Of a stretch of DNA of 5,224 nt, positions 1 to 5,224 are shown piece after piece. The notes beneath the pieces are model-generated. The model ran no database searches. It was not told where the DNA came from and was given only the letters and a program-made list of their open reading frames with translations. The stretch comes from an uncultured Prevotellaceae bacterium (lineage in GTDB: Bacteria > Bacteroidota > Bacteroidia > Bacteroidales > Bacteroidaceae), in the NCBI GenBank assembly GCA_946403615.1, contig CAMJAO010000171.1, forward strand, positions 1 to 5,224, given 5' to 3'. A program made the position numbers and the translations under genes. The first letter of the stretch is position 1. Every line of letters begins with the position of its first letter.

Positions 1-1025
1 ACCTGAGCAATGTGGAGCAGACTGTGCTGGTCGTAAGCCACGACCGTCACTTCCTCGATGCTGTATCGACCCAGACAGTCGATATCGACTTCGGTAAAGT
101 GACCGTGTTCTCGGGCAACTACTCATTCTGGTATGAGAGTTCGCAGTTGGCATTGCGTCAGGCCCAGAACCAGCGCTTGAAAGCTGAGGAGAAACGCAAG
201 CAGTTGGAAGAGTTTATCCGCCGTTTCTCAGCCAATGTGGCGAAGAGCAAACAGACCACTTCGCGCAAAAAGATGCTGGAGAAACTCAATGTGGAGGAAA
301 TCCGTCCCTCATCACGCAAATATCCGGGCATTTTGTTCAGCATGGAACGCGAGCCCGGAAACCAGATACTCGAAGTGAAAGACCTGAAAGCCGTAGATAA
401 TGACGGAACGGTGCTGTTCGACCATGTGAACTTCAACATCGAGAAAGGCCAGAAGACTGTGTTCCTGAGCCATAATCCGAAGGCTATGACGGCCCTGTTT
501 GAGATTATCAACGGTAACCGTGAGGCTGATGCCGGCACCTACAAATGGGGTGTGACCATCACCACCGCCTATCTGCCTTTGGACAACACAGAGTTTTTCA
601 AGAGCGACCTCAATCTGGTGGACTGGCTCTCACAATACGGCACCGGCAATGAGGTGGTGATGAAAGGCTATCTGGGCCGTATGTTGTTCAAGCAAGAGGA
701 AGTGGAGAAAAAGGTGAACGTGCTATCCGGCGGTGAGAAAATGCGCTGCATGATAGCCCGTATGCAACTGAAAAACGCCAACTGTCTCATCCTCGACACG
801 CCGACCAACCACCTTGATTTGGAAAGCATCCAGGCCTTTAACAACAACCTCGTGTCATTCAAGGGCAATATCCTCTTCGCCAGCCATGACCATGAGTTTA
901 TCCAGACCGTTGCCGACCGTATCATCGAACTGACTCCCTCTGGCACCATCGACAAACTGATGCAGTATGACGACTACATCTACGATGAGCAAATTAAGGA
1001 GCAGAAAGCTAAGATGTATTCATAA
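1..1025 (+). CDS. ABC-F family ATP-binding protein, YbiT-like, C-terminal part (5' end outside window)
   Basis: Soluble twin-ATPase of the ABC-F family. Members bind near the ribosomal E site and influence translation; they are not transporters. The frame is open to the left edge (reading from base 3, LSN then VEQTVLVV), so the GTG at 12 is internal and the true start lies upstream. Counting that GTG codon as residue 1, SHDRHFLD (9-16) is the H-loop of the first ATPase domain. Residues about 35-105 are the charged inter-domain linker, with the EEFIRRF and SKQTTSRKKMLEKL pattern typical of ABC-F. The second ATPase domain spans about 118-310, with signature LSGGE (239-243 region), Walker B LILDTPTNHLD and H-loop SHDHEF (291-296). 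Its Walker A is degenerate (SHNPKAMTA at 153-161), the Q-loop Gln is Leu190 and the catalytic Glu is Thr263. By memory these losses recur in YbiT-like proteins of this phylum. The gene precedes grpE by 153 bp. Family is certain; subfamily is likely. Confidence 0.9.
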   Translation, partial: LSNVEQTVLVVSHDRHFLDAVSTQTVDIDFGKVTVFSGNYSFWYESSQLALRQAQNQRLKAEEKRKQLEEFIRRFSANVAKSKQTTSRKKMLEKLNVEEIRPSSRKYPGILFSMEREPGNQILEVKDLKAVDNDGTVLFDHVNFNIEKGQKTVFLSHNPKAMTALFEIINGNREADAGTYKWGVTITTAYLPLDNTEFFKSDLNLVDWLSQYGTGNEVVMKGYLGRMLFKQEEVEKKVNVLSGGEKMRCMIARMQLKNANCLILDTPTNHLDLESIQAFNNNLVSFKGNILFASHDHEFIQTVADRIIELTPSGTIDKLMQYDDYIYDEQIKEQKAKMYS

Positions 1026-1026
1026 A

Positions 1027-1085
1027 TACCCACCTGACCCTCACAAGGGAGAGATACCCACCCTGACCCTCACAAAGGGAGGGAA
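1027..1085. repeat. Two tandem copies of a short G/C-rich REP-like intergenic repeat
   Basis: Copy 1 (1027-1054) and copy 2 (1055-1085) share TACCCACC(C)TGACCCTC followed by ACAA(A)GGGAG, at a 28-bp spacing. The first copy begins two bases past the ABC-F stop codon. A third, more symmetrical copy lies at 3055-3083 right after dnaJ. The CCCT/AGGG arms are inverted, so each unit can form a short hairpin, but no T-run follows, so an intrinsic terminator is not supported. Similar short repeats are scattered between genes in several bacteria; assigning this one to a named family would need a genome-wide search. Confidence 0.75.
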
Positions 1086-1100
1086 CGAGAAGTGGCAATG

Positions 1101-1122
1101 GTGAATTGATAATTGTGAATTG
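1101..1122. repeat. AT-rich direct repeat GTGAATTG upstream of grpE
   Basis: GTGAATTG occurs at 1101-1108 and again at 1115-1122, separated by ATAATT. It sits between the G/C-rich repeat and the candidate promoter element. Short AATTG/GATAATTG tracts of this kind are familiar in intergenic DNA of Bacteroidales, but that is recollection. It could be a regulator half-site pair or just repeat debris. Confidence 0.45.
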
Positions 1123-1130
1123 TACATTTG
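1123..1130 (+). promoter_or_regulatory. Candidate Bacteroidales -7 promoter element for grpE
   Basis: TACATTTG matches the Bacteroides primary-sigma -7 consensus TAnnTTTG exactly. No good TTTG is visible at the expected -33 position; only ATTG-type tracts lie in the AT-rich direct repeat upstream. Transcription from here would start around 1134-1138, giving a leader of about 40 nt that begins at or inside the hairpin at 1135-1162. An eight-base match with four fixed T/G positions can occur by chance, so the call is tentative. Confidence 0.35.
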
Positions 1131-1134
1131 GCAA

Positions 1135-1162
1135 GGTTTTTGCTGCAAGGGAGGCAAAAACC
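1135..1162 (+). promoter_or_regulatory. Perfect inverted repeat / leader hairpin before grpE
   Basis: GGTTTTTGC (1135-1143) is the exact reverse complement of GCAAAAACC (1154-1162), giving a 9-bp stem with a 10-nt loop. The loop and the first base of the 3' arm hold GGGAGG (1149-1154), a Shine-Dalgarno-like string. It lies 24 nt before the ATG, too far for normal initiation. No T-run follows on either strand, so it is not an intrinsic terminator. Possible roles are a 5'-end mRNA stabiliser, a structured translation control element or a protein operator. The sequence between hairpin and ATG is A-rich, as in many leaders of this phylum that lack a Shine-Dalgarno. Confidence 0.5.
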
Positions 1163-1178
1163 AAAATAAAATACTATT

Positions 1179-1784
1179 ATGGACGAAAAAGACATACAAC
1201 AAGAGAACGGCGCAGAACAGGAGCCGTTGAATGAAGAACAAGCAGAAACCCAGAAAGCGGAAAACGCCGAGGCTGAGACTTTGGAAGCAGAAGCCGCTGA
1301 AACTGAGGAGAAAGCAGAAGAAAAAAGCAAAGCAAAAGACCCGTTAACAGCCGCTCAGGAAGAGGCCGCCGAATGGGAGAAGAAATACCTGTACAAATGC
1401 GCCGAGATGGAGAATCTGCGCAAGCGCACCATCAAGGAGAAAGCCGAACTGATATTAAACGGTTCGGAGAAAACAGTGAAAGCCATTCTGCCTATCATTG
1501 ACGACATGGAGCGGGCACTCGCCAACAGCGAAAACGCTGATGCCGCCACCCTAAAGGAAGGCATGGAACTGATTTACAAGAAGTTTATGAAAACGTTGGA
1601 CGGCCTGGGCGTGAAACCCATTGACACAACCGACAAAGACTTTGATGTGAATTATCATGAGGCCATCGCTATGGTTCCCGGCATGGGCGACGACAAGAAA
1701 GGCAAAGTCATCGACTGCACTGAAAAGGGCTATACGCTCAATGACAAAGTCATCCGTTATGCCAAAGTGGCAGTGGGACAATAA
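1179..1784 (+). CDS. grpE: Nucleotide exchange factor GrpE (DnaK co-chaperone)
   Basis: Cytosolic homodimer that releases ADP from DnaK and so resets the Hsp70 cycle. The protein has 201 residues, normal for the family. Residues 1-55 are a low-complexity acidic E/A-rich tail, presumably disordered. Residues about 56-100 form the long dimerising helix (EEAAEWEKKYLYKCAEMENLRKRT), and about 100-145 the helical bundle with LPIIDDMERAL. Residues 150-201 are the beta domain that contacts DnaK and carry the family signature: FDVNYHEAIAMVPG, then GKVIDCTEKGYTLNDKVIRYAKVAV. The ATG at 1179 follows an A/T-rich leader without a close Shine-Dalgarno; the acidic tail directly after it is typical of GrpE, supporting this start. 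dnaJ follows after 112 bp, a common pairing. No CIRCE element is seen upstream, so heat-shock control, if any, is not by an obvious HrcA site. Confidence 0.97.
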   Translation: MDEKDIQQENGAEQEPLNEEQAETQKAENAEAETLEAEAAETEEKAEEKSKAKDPLTAAQEEAAEWEKKYLYKCAEMENLRKRTIKEKAELILNGSEKTVKAILPIIDDMERALANSENADAATLKEGMELIYKKFMKTLDGLGVKPIDTTDKDFDVNYHEAIAMVPGMGDDKKGKVIDCTEKGYTLNDKVIRYAKVAVGQ

Positions 1785-1796
1785 CAGTGTAGGGAG

Positions 1797-1832
1797 ATAT
1801 AGAAGTTAAGGAAGTTAAAGTAGTTAAAAGAC
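1797..1832. repeat. Short degenerate 9-bp tandem array between grpE and dnaJ
   Basis: Four 9-base units run in phase: ATATAGAAG (1797), TTAAGGAAG (1806), TTAAAGTAG (1815) and TTAAAAGAC (1824). The core TTAAAG matches that of the longer array before folC. The array starts 12 bases after the grpE stop and ends 64 bases before the dnaJ start codon. It encodes nothing recognisable. A role as spacer, mRNA element or remnant of repeat slippage cannot be told apart from sequence alone. Confidence 0.65.
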
Positions 1833-1896
1833 AAATGCCCTGGAATAATGCTTTTCTTTTAGGGAGAAACGGAAGGGGCTTATAATACTGTAAGTA

Positions 1897-3054
1897 GTGG
1901 CAAAACGTGATTATTACGAGGTGCTGGGTGTTGACAAGAACGCCTCGGAAGATGACATCAAGAAAGCCTATCGCAAGATAGCCATCAAATACCACCCCGA
2001 CCGTAATCCCGGCGACAAGACCGCCGAGGAGAAATTCAAGGAGGCTGCCGAGGCCTACGATGTGCTTCACGACCCGCAGAAACGCCAACAATACGACCAG
2101 TTCGGTTTCGAGGGTCTGCAAGGCATGGGCGGTTTCAGTGGAGGTGGCGGTTTCTCTATGGACGACATCTTCTCCATGTTCGGCAGTGTGTTTGGCGGTG
2201 GCGGCGGTTTCGGCGGCTTCAGCGGTTTTGGCGGTGGCGGCCGTCAGGCTGCACGCCATCATGGCAGTGACCTTCGTTTGAAGGTACGCCTGTCGCTATT
2301 GGATGTGGCCAATGGCGTGACGAAGAAATTCAAGGTAAAAAAAGATATCACCTGCCCTCACTGCAATGGCAGCGGTGCGGAGAACGGCAGCAGCGCAGAG
2401 ACATGTCCGACATGTCACGGCAGCGGCATGGAAGTGCGCACGAAGCAGACTATGTTTGGCATCATGCAGACACAATCGCCTTGTCACACCTGCGGTGGAG
2501 AGGGCACTGTCATCAAGAACAAATGTAAGCACTGCGGCGGCACCGGTGTGGTCAAAGGCGAAGAGGTGGTGGAGATCAACATCCCCAAAGGCGTGGGCGA
2601 CGGCATGGTGTTTACCGTGTCGGGCAAAGGCAACGCCGGACAGCACAACGGTGTGGCGGGCGACATCCAGGTGTTTATCGAAGAAGAAGAGAATGACACC
2701 TTCATCCGCGACGGGCAGGATTTGATTTACAACCTGCTGCTCGACTTCCCCACAGCGGCTTTGGGTGGCGATGTGCGCATCCCCACCATTGAAGGCACCA
2801 AACTGAAGATCAAGATAGAACCCGGCACCCAACCAGGCAAGACGCTGCGTCTGCGTGGCAAGGGACTGCCCGCCGTCCAAGGTTACGGCAGAGGTATGGG
2901 CGATTTGGTGGTCAACGTCAGTGTATATGTACCTAAGACATTGAGCCGCAGTGAAAAAGAAATGCTGGAGAAGATGAAAGAAAGCGACAATTTCCAAGGG
3001 GACAATTCGACCAAACAAACCATCTTCCAGAAATTCAAGAATTATTTTAATTAA
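1897..3054 (+). CDS. dnaJ: Chaperone protein DnaJ (type I / class A Hsp40)
   Basis: Cytosolic co-chaperone that delivers unfolded proteins to DnaK and stimulates its ATPase. The protein has 385 residues, normal length. The J domain is residues 4-70 with the essential HPD at 33-35. A Gly/Phe-rich linker runs about 75-115 and contains DDIF (89-92). Four zinc-binding CxxCxGxG repeats lie at 153-160, 170-177, 196-203 and 210-217, all intact, so two Zn sites are expected. The two C-terminal beta-barrel substrate-binding domains and dimerisation segment occupy about 220-350; a short lysine/phenylalanine-rich tail ends in NYFN. Translation starts at GTG: homology (MAKRDYYEVLGV) fixes it, and an in-frame TAA at 1891-1893 excludes an earlier start. 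There is no clear Shine-Dalgarno. With grpE directly upstream the pair supplies both DnaK partners; dnaK itself is not in the window. Confidence 0.98.
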   Translation: MAKRDYYEVLGVDKNASEDDIKKAYRKIAIKYHPDRNPGDKTAEEKFKEAAEAYDVLHDPQKRQQYDQFGFEGLQGMGGFSGGGGFSMDDIFSMFGSVFGGGGGFGGFSGFGGGGRQAARHHGSDLRLKVRLSLLDVANGVTKKFKVKKDITCPHCNGSGAENGSSAETCPTCHGSGMEVRTKQTMFGIMQTQSPCHTCGGEGTVIKNKCKHCGGTGVVKGEEVVEINIPKGVGDGMVFTVSGKGNAGQHNGVAGDIQVFIEEEENDTFIRDGQDLIYNLLLDFPTAALGGDVRIPTIEGTKLKIKIEPGTQPGKTLRLRGKGLPAVQGYGRGMGDLVVNVSVYVPKTLSRSEKEMLEKMKESDNFQGDNSTKQTIFQKFKNYFN

Positions 3055-3083
3055 ACCCACCCTGACCCTCCCAAGGGAGGGAA
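3055..3083. repeat. Third copy of the G/C-rich REP-like repeat, after dnaJ
   Basis: ACCCACCCTGACCCTC begins on the base after the dnaJ stop codon and continues into a perfect palindrome, CCCTCCCAAGGGAGGG (3066-3081). The likely RNA fold is a 6-bp stem with a CAAG loop. No T-run follows. It matches the two copies at 1027-1085 except for CTCCC in place of CTCAC and small length changes. Placement right behind a stop codon, as with the first copy, suggests a 3'-UTR element that could stabilise or end the upstream message. Confidence 0.75.
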
Positions 3084-3096
3084 AAGGAGCAGGAAC

Positions 3097-3192
3097 ATAA
3101 ATGAGGTAAGGTCATTAAAGACATTAAGGACCTTAAAGACCTTAGGGACCATAAAGATCTTAAAGACCTCAGAATCTTAAAACCTTATAGCC
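3097..3192. repeat. Degenerate 9-bp tandem array upstream of folC
   Basis: Eight consecutive 9-base units start every nine bases from 3097 to 3168: ATAAATGAG, GTAAGGTCA, TTAAAGACA, TTAAGGACC, TTAAAGACC, TTAGGGACC, ATAAAGATC, TTAAAGACC. Three shorter 8-base units follow: TCAGAATC, TTAAAACC, TTATAGCC. The consensus is TTAAAGACC. The array nearly fills the space between the dnaJ-side repeat and the folC ATG, ending 7 bases before it, so it would form much of any folC leader. Its core is shared with the short array at 1797-1832. No protein-coding role is seen. Confidence 0.8.
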
Positions 3193-3199
3193 TCCAGTA

Positions 3200-4516
3200 A
3201 TGACCTACAAGGAAACCACAGAATATTTGTTTAAGAGCACGCCCGTCTTTGAAAAGGTGGGCGCGTCTGCTTATAAACCGGGGCTGGACACCACCATGGC
3301 TTTGGACGACCATCTGGGCAATCCTCACCGCAGTTTTAAGACCATCCATGTGGCGGGCACCAACGGCAAGGGCAGCGTGTCGCACACGTTGGCAGCGATA
3401 CTGCAGTCGGCAGGTCATCGTGTGGGGCTGTTCACCTCGCCCCATCTGGTGGACTTCCGTGAGCGCATCCGCGTGAACGGCGAAATGATCAGCGAGGAAG
3501 AGGTTATCGGGTTTGTTGAGGAGCACCGGGCGTTTTTCGAGCCGTTGCACCCGTCATTTTTCGAACTGACCACAGCCATGGCTTTCTGGTATTTCAAAGA
3601 GCAGAAAGTGGATATCGCCGTGATAGAGACCGGACTGGGCGGACGGTTAGACAGCACCAACATCATCACCCCCATTTTGTCGGTCATCACCAATATATCA
3701 TTCGACCACACCCAGTTTCTCGGCAACACGGAGGAACTGATAGCCAGTGAGAAGGCTGGCATCATCAAGAAAAGCGTGCCGGTAATCATCGGTGAAGCCA
3801 ATGCTCATACACGCCCCGTTTTTGCCCGCACCGCCTTTGAAAGACAGGCGCCAATCATCTTCGCTGAGGATGACCCCATTTTAGTCGGCAACTTGGGCAA
3901 AGACACGGAATGTCCTGCGTATGTGGTCAATCTGCGTGTGCAAGACGGAAAACGGTTTGGTGAAAACCGCGTCGCCTACGAACTTCACGGTGATTATCAG
4001 GAAAAGAACGCCAACACCATACTTTGGGCTTGCAATGTATTGGAACGTGAAGGATGGATTGAGGGTTTAGGCGACATCCGCGAAGGCTTCGAACACGTTT
4101 GTGAAATGACCGGGTTGGTGGGCCGTTGGCAGCGGTTGCAGGAGAACCCTGTCGTGATTTGCGACACAGGACATAACGTAGGCGGATGGGAGTATCTGAG
4201 CGCACAACTGAAACGGCAGGACTGCGACACGTTGCGTATCGTCTTCGGCATGGTCGATGATAAAGATATCGACACCGTACTGGGCATGATGCCCCTCCAT
4301 GCTGTATTTTACTTCACGCAAGCCAGCACTCACCGTGCCATCCCCGCAGAGAAAGTGGCAGAGAAAGCCGAGGCTCACGGACTGCACGGCATGGTGTTTC
4401 ACTCAGTGGCAGAAGCCTATCAAACTGCTCTGAACGACGCCTCGCCCCGTGATTTCATCTTTGTAGGCGGCAGCAGTTATGTGGTGGCAGATTTGCTGGC
4501 ATCAATACAAGGATAA
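3200..4516 (+). CDS. folC: FolC: folylpolyglutamate synthase / dihydrofolate synthase
   Basis: Mur-ligase-type enzyme that ligates glutamate to folates with ATP. It is either bifunctional (dihydropteroate plus Glu to dihydrofolate, then polyglutamylation) or glutamylating only; sequence inspection favours the bacterial bifunctional type but does not prove it. The length of 438 residues is typical. Visible motifs are the P-loop GTNGKGS (53-59), TSPHLVDFRERIRVNG (79-94, pterin-side loop), ETGLGGRLDSTN (143-154), SFDHTQFLGNT (167-177) and EKAGIIK (184-190) with the lysine that is carbamylated in the family. GRWQ (308-311) marks the start of the C-terminal ligase domain, and DTGHN (322-326) is the form of the DxxHN motif. 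The end, FVGGSSYVVADLL, matches the terminal family motif. The ATG at 3200 gives the usual short N-terminus before the P-loop. No Shine-Dalgarno is evident. The next gene follows after 12 bp, suggesting co-transcription. Confidence 0.96.
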   Translation: MTYKETTEYLFKSTPVFEKVGASAYKPGLDTTMALDDHLGNPHRSFKTIHVAGTNGKGSVSHTLAAILQSAGHRVGLFTSPHLVDFRERIRVNGEMISEEEVIGFVEEHRAFFEPLHPSFFELTTAMAFWYFKEQKVDIAVIETGLGGRLDSTNIITPILSVITNISFDHTQFLGNTEELIASEKAGIIKKSVPVIIGEANAHTRPVFARTAFERQAPIIFAEDDPILVGNLGKDTECPAYVVNLRVQDGKRFGENRVAYELHGDYQEKNANTILWACNVLEREGWIEGLGDIREGFEHVCEMTGLVGRWQRLQENPVVICDTGHNVGGWEYLSAQLKRQDCDTLRIVFGMVDDKDIDTVLGMMPLHAVFYFTQASTHRAIPAEKVAEKAEAHGLHGMVFHSVAEAYQTALNDASPRDFIFVGGSSYVVADLLASIQG

Positions 4517-4528
4517 CGGTTCTTTTCC

Positions 4529-5224
4529 ATGACGATTATTGAGCAGAGCATCATCGGGAAAGCGGACGCAGGGCATTGCGAGGACGGCCTTGTCATGAGC
4601 GACGCCTTTGTGGCAGTGGTTGACGGCAGCACGAGCAAAAGCAGTCTGCAGTTTCATCCCACGATGAGCAACGGTCAATATTGTATGCGTATCGTGGCAG
4701 ATTTTATCCGTTCGATGGCGGCAAACAACCGTTGCAGCGATTTCTGCCAAGGTGTGACCTCACAAGTCAGGTCAGTGTATGAAACTTCAGGAGCCGACAT
4801 GGACCTCCTGAGCCGAAATCCGAAGGAGCGTATGGCCGCCAGCGTCGCCATTTACAACCGCGAGAGGCAAGAGATATGGCTTGTAGGCGACTGCCAGTGC
4901 ATGGTTGACGGACAGTTTTTTGACAACCCCAAGCCCTATGAAAGTCTGATAGCCGATATGCGTGGCGCATATATCCGCATGCAATTGCAAAAAGGGCGGG
5001 CTATCAGTGATTTTCAGTCGCATGATGACGGCAGGGATTATATCTTGCCGGTATTGGCCACCAGTTGCCGCTATCAGAACGCGACATTTTCAGTCATCGA
5101 CGGTTTCCCTATTCCGACAGACAAAGTGCGCGTCATCGACGTAAGCAATGCTACTGAAATCGTTTTAGCCACAGACGGTTACCCCTTTTTACATCCAACC
5201 CTTTCTGAAAGCGAAGAGGCCCTC
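4529..5224 (+). CDS. PP2C-like Ser/Thr phosphatase domain protein, 3' end outside window
   Basis: Open frame of 232 codons with no stop before the right edge, so the protein is incomplete here. The ATG at 4529 is the first start after folC's stop, 12 bp away. The pattern is that of a PP2C (PPM) metal-dependent phosphatase: CEDGLV (17-22) followed by FVAVVDGST (27-35) resembles the ED and metal-binding DG motifs; MAASVAIYNRERQEIWLVGDCQC (102-124) resembles the strand-turn-strand before GDS; and EIVLATDGYPFL (210-221) matches the LxTDG motif. The final metal-binding Asp of the family would lie beyond the window. DGST and GDC are variants of the usual DGxG and GDS, so activity is not assured. 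No signal peptide or membrane segment is seen. The substrate is unknown. I do not recognise a named gene. Confidence 0.65.
   Translation, partial: MTIIEQSIIGKADAGHCEDGLVMSDAFVAVVDGSTSKSSLQFHPTMSNGQYCMRIVADFIRSMAANNRCSDFCQGVTSQVRSVYETSGADMDLLSRNPKERMAASVAIYNRERQEIWLVGDCQCMVDGQFFDNPKPYESLIADMRGAYIRMQLQKGRAISDFQSHDDGRDYILPVLATSCRYQNATFSVIDGFPIPTDKVRVIDVSNATEIVLATDGYPFLHPTLSESEEAL

Noticed and set aside
12..14. GTG at 12 as the start of the ABC-F gene
   Set aside because: The frame continues open to the window edge and the sequence on both sides is the conserved Walker B to H-loop stretch of the first ATPase domain, so the codon is an internal valine.
1037..1083. Intrinsic terminators formed by the CCCT/AGGG arms after the ABC-F gene
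   Set aside because: Stems are short and imperfect, and no run of T follows on either strand.
1026..1178. CIRCE-type or other known heat-shock operator before grpE
   Set aside because: No TTAGCACTC-N9-GAGTGCTAA match or close variant is present; the only strong inverted repeat is the unrelated 1135-1162 hairpin.
1881..1886. TATAAT 11 bases before the dnaJ GTG, resembling a sigma-70 -10 box
   Set aside because: There is no matching -35, it would leave almost no leader, and Bacteroidales promoters use TAnnTTTG instead; AT-rich leader is the simpler reading.
2119..2241. Repetitive GGCGGT/TTCGGC bases as a possible DNA repeat element
   Set aside because: They encode the normal Gly/Phe-rich linker of DnaJ, which fully explains the repetition.
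1750..2262. 170-codon minus-strand frame spanning the grpE-dnaJ gap
   Set aside because: It overlaps the end of grpE and the start of dnaJ on the opposite strand, has low-complexity A/T/E content and no family likeness.
2296..3060. 254-codon open frame on the minus strand opposite dnaJ
   Set aside because: It is antisense to the conserved zinc-finger and C-terminal domains of dnaJ, its translation shows no recognisable family, and it reflects the codon bias of the sense strand.
1027..3083. CRISPR-like array from the three copies of the G/C-rich repeat
   Set aside because: Two copies are adjacent with no spacer and the third is 2 kb away behind dnaJ; there are no regular unique spacers and no cas genes.

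Overview
The window is a compact, all-plus-strand stretch of bacterial chromosome. It most resembles a member of the Bacteroidales, perhaps Prevotellaceae. The reasons are protein character (a YbiT-type ABC-F with a degenerate second ATP site, an E/A-rich GrpE tail, a FolC with DTGHN), the absence of Shine-Dalgarno sequences close to the start codons, AT-rich leaders, a TAnnTTTG-type -7 element and the style of intergenic repeats. Base composition looks roughly half GC by eye. The taxonomic call is inference; no rRNA or tRNA gene is present to fix it.

Layout: (1) 1-1025, the C-terminal part of an ABC-F ATPase, cut by the left edge. (2) 1026-1178, a 153-bp gap holding two tandem copies of a short G/C-rich repeat, an AT-rich direct repeat, a candidate promoter element and a perfect 9-bp-stem hairpin just before grpE. 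(3) 1179-1784, grpE. (4) 1785-1896, a gap with a short degenerate 9-bp tandem array. (5) 1897-3054, dnaJ, starting with GTG. (6) 3055-3199, a gap with a third copy of the G/C-rich repeat and a long degenerate 9-bp array. (7) 3200-4516, folC. (8) 4529-5224, a PP2C-like phosphatase gene that is open at the right edge. No gap without a gene exceeds about 155 bp.

Functionally, GrpE and DnaJ are the nucleotide-exchange factor and J-domain co-chaperone of DnaK, which is not in the window. The ABC-F protein probably acts on the ribosome, and FolC glutamylates folates. FolC and the PP2C-like protein are 12 bp apart and probably co-transcribed, but no functional link is evident.

I see no mobile element, CRISPR array, defence cassette or clearly new system; this is core housekeeping DNA. 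The points worth a second look are the intergenic repeats, the grpE leader hairpin, the one-sided decay of the ABC-F ATP site and the PP2C-like gene after folC.
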